Assembly: GCA_027356675.1 (NCBI GenBank)
Contig: DAHVXO010000369.1
Span: 1 to 9,008 of the forward strand
DNA length: 9,008 nt
Reading direction: 5' to 3'
Source: Symbiobacteriaceae bacterium
Lineage (GTDB): Bacteria; Bacillota_E; Symbiobacteriia; Symbiobacteriales; Symbiobacteriaceae
The translations under genes and the position numbers were made by a program. How positions within the stretch are numbered: position 1 is the stretch's first letter; each line of letters opens with the position of its first letter. This document shows, in pieces, positions 5,791 through 9,008 of the stretch. The notes beneath the pieces are model-generated. The model ran no database searches. It saw only the letters and a program-made list of their open reading frames with translations, and was not told the origin of the DNA.

Positions 5791-6210
5791 TTGCTGACCG
5801 ATGGTCTGGGGGTTCCACTGGGTCTCGCTGTGGACGGTGCCAACCGTCATGACATGAAGATGCTGGAACCGACTTTGAACGCAACCGTTGTCGCGCGCCC
5901 GCAACCCACTACGGAAGACCTGCAGCACCTGTGCCTTGACAAGGGCTACGACTATCCCGTGGTTCGGGAGTTGGCATCAGCTTTTGAGTACGTCTTGCAT
6001 CTACGCACCCGTGGCGAAGAGATCAAAGAGAAGATCACCGTTCCCGGATACCGGGCCAGGCGCTGGGTAGTGGAACGGACCCACTCCTGGATGAACCGCT
6101 TTCGCCGTCTTCTCATTCGCTGGGAGAAGAAGGAAGATAACTACCTGGCGATGTTACATTTCGCCTGCGCCTGGATCAGTTTTCGCTCTGCCGAGGCTTT
6201 CGGAATCTAG
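5791..6210 (+). CDS. IS5-family transposase, C-terminal part (OrfB)
   Basis: A 139-residue open frame counted from TTG 5791, but homologous sequence begins earlier, at about 5734-5743 (EKGTGPNPTDRGKSGTKRSLLTDG). It is therefore the continuation of OrfA in the +1 frame, not a separate gene with its own start. It holds the second catalytic aspartate (Asp15 of this piece, in LAVDGANRHD), the LCLDKGYDYP segment and the catalytic glutamate (Glu95, in WVVERTHSWMNRFRRLL). A fusion with OrfA needs a +1 (or -2) shift in GGGGGGAAAAAGG (5729-5741). It is not clear whether this is programmed frameshifting or a disabling one-base mutation. The rest of the sequence is free of stops and well conserved in appearance. 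Confidence 0.85.
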   Translation: MLTDGLGVPLGLAVDGANRHDMKMLEPTLNATVVARPQPTTEDLQHLCLDKGYDYPVVRELASAFEYVLHLRTRGEEIKEKITVPGYRARRWVVERTHSWMNRFRRLLIRWEKKEDNYLAMLHFACAWISFRSAEAFGI

Positions 6211-6330
6211 CCGACCGCCATGCGACACCGGTGGATTATCACACCAAGTCGCCGCCCCGCTGCAATTCGCCGCCGATTTCCAAGTAAGTCTCTGGCCACA
6301 TGCGGAAACGAGCGGTGAATCTCCGGAAAT

Positions 6331-6363
6331 CGGGGCCGCTCAGGGCCGAGAGCCGCCGTTTTT
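6331..6363 (+). terminator. Terminator-like hairpin after the transposase
   Basis: CGG (6331-6333) pairs with CCG (6356-6358), GGC (6334-6336) with GCC (6352-6354), and CTC (6339-6341) with GAG (6348-6350). This is an interrupted stem of about 9 pairs, followed at once by TTTTT (6359-6363). It lies 120 bases after the transposase stop and could end its transcript. Confidence 0.45.
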
Positions 6364-6542
6364 CGCTTTATCCGGGCCAAAACGCTTGTTTCAGGCCGAA
6401 AACAGCAATCTGAGGGGCTAACAAGCCCTTCGACCATGTGTATTCGCCTGTGATTTCCGTACCTCTCCGAAGTCAATCTCAGAGAAGAGCGGTGAACCCA
6501 GGGAGTTCCATGTGCGGGATCGACTGCGGAGCGTGTGCGCAA

Positions 6543-6585
6543 TGGCTCCCGCCCAGGCGGGGGCCACGCTAAGCCCAAGGCTTAG
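6543..6585. other. Two tandem strong hairpins beside the IS right end
   Basis: The first, 6543-6566, is an 11-pair stem (TGGCtCCCGCC with GGCGGGgGCCA, one G-U pair) closing on two bases. The second, 6569-6585, is a perfect 7-pair stem, CTAAGCC with GGCTTAG, with a 3-base loop. They end 9 bases before the right inverted repeat. Such subterminal structures may block readthrough transcription or translation entering the IS, or affect transposase access; which role applies is unknown. Confidence 0.55.
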
Positions 6586-6594
6586 AGGTCCAAC

Positions 6595-6612
6595 GGGTTT
6601 TCGGGTAGGCTC
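6595..6612 (-). repeat. IS right terminal inverted repeat
   Basis: An 18-base end, inverted relative to the left end with 16 of 18 matches, followed by the duplicated TTA at 6613-6615. Confidence 0.9.
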
Positions 6613-6615
6613 TTA

Positions 6616-7725
6616 ACGCGGACGTACCTGTCCGGGGTCATCGCCGTGAGGCAGCTCGCCTACGGGGTCGGCCTGGCCATGTTCGGGCGGCTCGCCGACC
6701 GGTGGGGTACACGCCTAGTGGCCGTAGGTGGGGCAGTCCTGAGCGGGGCGTTGCTTGTCCTGGCAGCCGCCACCCGGTCAGTCCTCCTGTTCAGTGTGAG
6801 CTTTGGCCTGCTCGCACCCGCCGGATTTGCTGCTGTGGGCCATACCGTCCTTGCGACCATCATCAGCCGGTGGTTCAAGCGGCGCCGTGGCCTCGCCCTG
6901 ACGTTTCTGTCATCAGGGGCCATGGGTGGGATCGCCCTGGGAACGCCACTGCTGGCCCTGGGGATCTCCTACATCGGGTGGCGGGGGGCCTACATGGCTG
7001 CGGCGGCTGCCTGCATGCTCGTTTTCCTGCCGGTGGCCTTCTTTGGACTCAGGGAACCCAGAGTCTCCCCGGCCGAGCAGGCTTCAGGGACAGCCTGGGC
7101 ACCGGGCGAAAACGGCAGTTCCTGGCCCACTGCACTGCGGAGCCGCTCCTTCTGGCTGCTGGGCGGCAGCTTTTTCGCCTGCGGTTTCAGCATGAACCTG
7201 TTGTCAGCCCACGGCGTGCCCATGCTCGAGGAGCACGGTTTCACCAGCATGACGGCTTCCATGGGGATCGGACTGATCGGCTTCGTGAGCATTTTCGGCA
7301 GCCTGGCCCTCGGGGCCATCTCAGACCGCTGGGGGCGACCCAGTGTCCTGGCGCTGATCTATGGGGGGCGGGCATTGGGCTTTCTCGCCCTGTTCCTGGC
7401 GGCAGGGGATTGGGAGCTTTACCTGGTGACCGCCACAGCCGGACTGGTCTGGGCGGGCTCGTCCTCTCTGACGTCCGCACTCACGGCCGATCTCTTCGGG
7501 GCACAACGCGTGGGAACCCTGTTCGGCTGGATGTACCTCCTGCACCAAATCGGCGGGGCGATCGCCTCCTATCTGGGCGGCTGGGCGTTCACCGTGCTGG
7601 GGTCCTTCACGCTGCCCTTCGGGCTGTCTGCCGTGGTCCTGTTCGCTGCCGCCTTCATGTCTTCTCGGGTGGCGCGTTCACGCCCCGGCCTTATCACGGG
7701 CCGGGAGGCCTATAGCACCGACTGA
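6616..7725 (+). pseudogene. MFS transporter, 3' part (YcxA/monocarboxylate-like)
   Basis: The rest of the transporter split by the IS. Joining 5157-5294 to 6616-7725 gives one open frame of 415 residues, the usual MFS length with 12 helices. This part begins in the second helix (TYLSGVIAVRQLAYGVGLAMF), followed by motif A GRLADRWGTR (joined residues 70-80). RWFKRRRGLALTFLSSG (about 132-148) is typical of the monocarboxylate-transporter-like/YcxA-like branch, and a second GAISDRWGRP-type loop sits between helices 8 and 9. The substrate is probably an organic acid or hydrophobic compound, by inference only. If translated alone, GTG 6646 is the first possible start (359 residues), but it would lack helix 1 and part of helix 2, and no clear ribosome binding site precedes it. 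There are no other stops or frameshifts, so decay is limited to the insertion. Confidence 0.87.
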
Positions 7726-7732
7726 TGGAACC

Positions 7733-7754
7733 CCAGCGGCTGTGCCGTCGCTGG
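7733..7754 (+). other. Hairpin between transporter and phosphatase genes
   Basis: CCAGCGGC pairs with GTCGCTGG (8 pairs, one G-U, 6-base loop). It has no T-run, so it is more likely an RNA-processing or stability element within a shared transcript than a terminator. Confidence 0.3.
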
Positions 7755-7785
7755 CGTCTAATCAGAACGCGGGGAGGCATGACAC

Positions 7786-8571
7786 ATGCAGCGGCGGCGC
7801 ATCCAGGCACTCCTCCTGGACCTGGACGGCACCCTCTTCTTCAAGGATGCTCAGATTCCCGGGGCGGCCCAAGCGTTGGAAAGGCTCGAGCGGATGGGCC
7901 TTCAGCTGCGTTTCCTGACCAATACCGATTCCAAGACCGCCGCTACGATTTGCAGCGAGCTGGCTGATATGGGACTGAACGTGGACGCGAAGCGGGTTTT
8001 TACGCCTGCCACCGCCATGCTGGAGTTTCTGCGCCTGCACCCTGGCAAGCGGTGCCACTGCCTGCTCGCGGATGAGCTGGCGGCCACGTTTTTACCTTAC
8101 CTCCAGGGGAGCGGCAGCGTCGACTACGTGGTTGTGGGAGACTTCCGACACGCTGTCAGCTACGAACGCCTGAACACGGCCTTCCGGCACATCATGGCTG
8201 GAGCGGAGATCATCGCCCTCCAGAAGGGGCGGTATTTCGTCCGCACCGACGGCTACAATCTGGACACCGGCGCCTTTGTCCAACTGCTGGAATATAGCTC
8301 GGGGAAAACCGCCCGGATCCTTGGCAAACCCTCAGCCGATTTCTTCGCGCTGGCGATGGCCCATGTTGGCTGCGGGCCGGAATCCGTAGCGATCGTGGGC
8401 GACGACGTAGCGACCGACATTGCAGGAGCAAGAAACACGGGTGCCCTGGGGGTGCTGGTGCAAACCGGGAAGTATAGCCCGCAGACCCTGGCCAACTCCC
8501 CGGTGCAGCCGGACCTGACGGTGGAGTCCGTCGCAGACTTGCCAGGGCTCATGGAGGAGCTGCTGGGATGA
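7786..8571 (+). CDS. HAD superfamily IIA hydrolase (NagD/LHPP-like phosphatase)
   Basis: A 261-residue cytoplasmic phosphatase with all four HAD motifs. Motif I is DLDGT with nucleophile Asp12 and acid/base Asp14. Motif II is the Thr of FLTNTDSK (Thr45), and motif III is Lys181 in LGKPSADFF. Motif IV is VGDDVATD with Asp206, Asp207 and Asp211 binding magnesium. The large C2-type cap between motifs II and III (about 55-175), LTN in motif II and the GKPS sequence place it in subclass IIA, with NagD, LHPP and HDHD2 proteins. These hydrolyse small phosphorylated compounds; the substrate here cannot be told. ATG 7786 has GGGGAGG 8 bases upstream. It lies 60 bases after the MFS stop and is probably in the same transcript, so it may now depend on readthrough from, or promoters within, the IS-split transporter. 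The sequence looks intact and functional. Confidence 0.93.
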   Translation: MQRRRIQALLLDLDGTLFFKDAQIPGAAQALERLERMGLQLRFLTNTDSKTAATICSELADMGLNVDAKRVFTPATAMLEFLRLHPGKRCHCLLADELAATFLPYLQGSGSVDYVVVGDFRHAVSYERLNTAFRHIMAGAEIIALQKGRYFVRTDGYNLDTGAFVQLLEYSSGKTARILGKPSADFFALAMAHVGCGPESVAIVGDDVATDIAGARNTGALGVLVQTGKYSPQTLANSPVQPDLTVESVADLPGLMEELLG

Positions 8572-8682
8572 AGCAGTCGCTGCCCCCTTCCGACAACCGC
8601 ATCCATGTTTGCCCTACGGCTAGCATAGGCCCACCGTTCCGCTCGGGGGAAGGGTTGGGTAAGAGAGGAAGCAACCGACGGG

Positions 8683-8862
8683 GTGCCCATTCAGGAGGGG
8701 CGGGGCCTCTACCTATGCTTCGTGGGGGTGGCTGCGGGGCTGGAACATCAGGTGACCGTCATCCCGGAGCGCACAGGACAGCCACGTGCCTTGGACCTTC
8801 GACTTCGTGTCAGCAAGACTTTCCACCACGGTAGACCAGAGCCTGTATCTCTTGCTGCATAA
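8683..8862 (+). CDS. Doubtful short ORF, 59 residues
   Basis: A short frame from GTG 8683 to TAA 8860-8862. Its first half reads like real protein (LYLCFVGVAAGLEHQVTVI) and has mostly G or C in third codon positions; the second half does not. No well-placed ribosome binding site is seen (AGAGAGG ends about 14 bases upstream). The frame opens after a stop at 8626. It may be the remnant of a larger gene; no family is recognised. Its end overlaps the hairpin at 8837-8878. The rest of 8572-8925 holds nothing else I can support. Confidence 0.25.
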   Translation: MPIQEGRGLYLCFVGVAAGLEHQVTVIPERTGQPRALDLRLRVSKTFHHGRPEPVSLAA

Positions 8863-8878
8863 GGGATACAGGCTTCTG
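8837..8878. terminator. Long hairpin between convergent genes
   Basis: The arms at 8840-8853 and 8861-8874 form 14 pairs (one G-U) around the loop GCTGCAT. Three further pairs (CAG 8837-8839 with CTG 8876-8878) follow past a bulged T at 8875. It lies between the rightward phosphatase and the leftward DinB-like gene, the place for a two-way terminator, but neither side has a proper T-run. It could also be a mobile-element relic. Confidence 0.45.
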
Positions 8879-8925
8879 ACGGGTAAACTGAGGGTGTGAA
8901 GGTTGCTCGCCCAGGCCGGTCGCGA

Positions 8926-9008
8926 CTACTTCTTACGGGGAATCGTAAGGGTCTGCCAGTTCGCATCCTTTAACTGCTTAGCGATATAGACGATCTGCCC
9001 GACGTGGT
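8926..9008 (-). CDS. DinB-like (DUF1572) protein, C-terminal end
   Basis: Partial: the gene enters from the right edge on the minus strand. The last 26 residues are visible, HVGQIVYIAKQLKDANWQTL followed by TIPRKK, with a TAG stop at 8928-8926. The HxGQIxYIAK and WxxLxIP pattern is typical of the C-terminus of the DUF1572 branch of the DinB superfamily, small four-helix-bundle proteins common in Bacillota. The histidine in HVGQ is one of the three metal-binding histidines of the fold. Members include thiol-linked transferases such as bacillithiol S-transferases, but most are uncharacterised, so no reaction is assigned. Confidence 0.75.
   Translation of the reverse strand, partial: HVGQIVYIAKQLKDANWQTLTIPRKK

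Larger units (their letters stand above)
6211..6594. other. Non-coding right-hand tail of the IS
   Basis: The 384 bases between the transposase stop and the right inverted repeat carry no convincing gene. The only long open frame is antisense (6578-6207) with a TTG start, no ribosome binding site and no family resemblance. The tail holds a terminator-like hairpin with a T-run (6331-6363), a small GGGCT/AGCCC hairpin (6415-6428), and two strong tandem hairpins just before the right end (6543-6566 and 6569-6585). The 10-mer GAGCGGTGAA occurs twice (6310-6319, 6487-6496). Confidence 0.6.
5295..6612 (+). mobile_element. IS5-family insertion sequence, 1318 bp
   Basis: The ends are GAGCCTATCCGAAAACTC (5295-5312) and its imperfect inverted copy (6595-6612), 16 of 18 bases matching. 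The element is flanked by a direct TTA repeat (5292-5294 and 6613-6615), the 3-bp TNA-type target duplication known for the IS1031/IS427 branches of the IS5 family. It encodes a DDE transposase in two frames (5382-5762, 5791-6210) and has about 400 bp of non-coding DNA on its right side, making it longer than the roughly 850-950 bp I expect for these subgroups. It interrupts an MFS transporter gene. Intact ends and duplication suggest a recent insertion. The exact subgroup is inferred. Confidence 0.93.

Noticed and set aside
6207..6578. Antisense open frame of 123 codons in the IS tail, considered as a passenger gene
   Set aside because: It has a TTG start inside a hairpin, no ribosome binding site and an arginine-rich random composition.
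6702..7715. Plus-strand open frame of 337 codons in another frame of the transporter
   Set aside because: It is a shadow of the MFS frame, caused by GC-rich codons. Its translation has no membrane helices or family resemblance.
8568..8834. Open frame of 88 codons overlapping the phosphatase stop by ATGA
   Set aside because: The overlap resembles translational coupling, but the product is glycine/arginine/proline-rich with no order. The other frame at 8683-8862 looks more protein-like, though it is itself doubtful.
1..9008. tRNA, rRNA or CRISPR arrays
   Set aside because: No tRNA-like T-arm with matching acceptor stem, no rRNA sequence and no regularly spaced repeats were found on reading the window.

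Overview
This is a GC-rich bacterial chromosomal window with uneven gene density. The DinB/DUF1572-type C-terminus at the right edge, the MarR regulator, the family 6 deoxyinosine glycosylase and strong AAGGAG/GGAGG ribosome binding sites fit a high-GC member of the Bacillota (Symbiobacterium-like or a related lineage). That placement is an inference from protein flavour, not from a marker gene.

Layout. The left part (1-2196) is gene-poor. It holds a possible minus-strand gene end-on to the left edge (1-165), one convincing minus-strand gene for a membrane-anchored or exported protein of unknown function (730-1416), and an orphan minus-strand terminator near 1755-1782. A family 6 DNA-deoxyinosine (hypoxanthine) glycosylase gene with its own promoter lies at 2212-2721. 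After 540 bases of probably decayed DNA comes a rightward block: a MarR regulator (3308-3772) with a good sigma-70 promoter overlapped by a palindrome, a 5'-truncated saccharopine-dehydrogenase-like gene (3914-4375), and a four-helix membrane protein (4403-4969). Next is an MFS transporter with a structured leader (5157-7725), followed by a HAD-IIA phosphatase (7786-8571). At the right edge the C-terminus of a DinB-like protein (8926-9008) converges on this block, with a long hairpin between the two.

The main event is an IS5-family (IS1031/IS427-like) insertion sequence of 1318 bp at 5295-6612. It has 18-bp imperfect terminal inverted repeats and a 3-bp TTA target duplication, and it sits between the first and second membrane helices of the MFS transporter. 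Removing the element and one TTA restores one uninterrupted 415-residue transporter frame, so the insertion is probably recent and the gene was probably functional before it. The transposase lies in two frames related by +1. The IS carries about 400 bp of non-coding 3' sequence containing a terminator-like hairpin and two tandem perfect hairpins next to the right inverted repeat.

How the genes relate: MarR, the truncated dehydrogenase, the membrane protein, the MFS exporter/importer and the phosphatase all run in one direction with short gaps. They may be a MarR-controlled small-molecule response or transport locus that is now decaying: one gene has lost its NAD(P)-binding half and another is split by an IS. 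I did not see a clear undescribed defence or mobile system. The most unusual structures are the IS tail, the truncation junction with its AT-rich palindrome, and the hairpin between the convergent genes.
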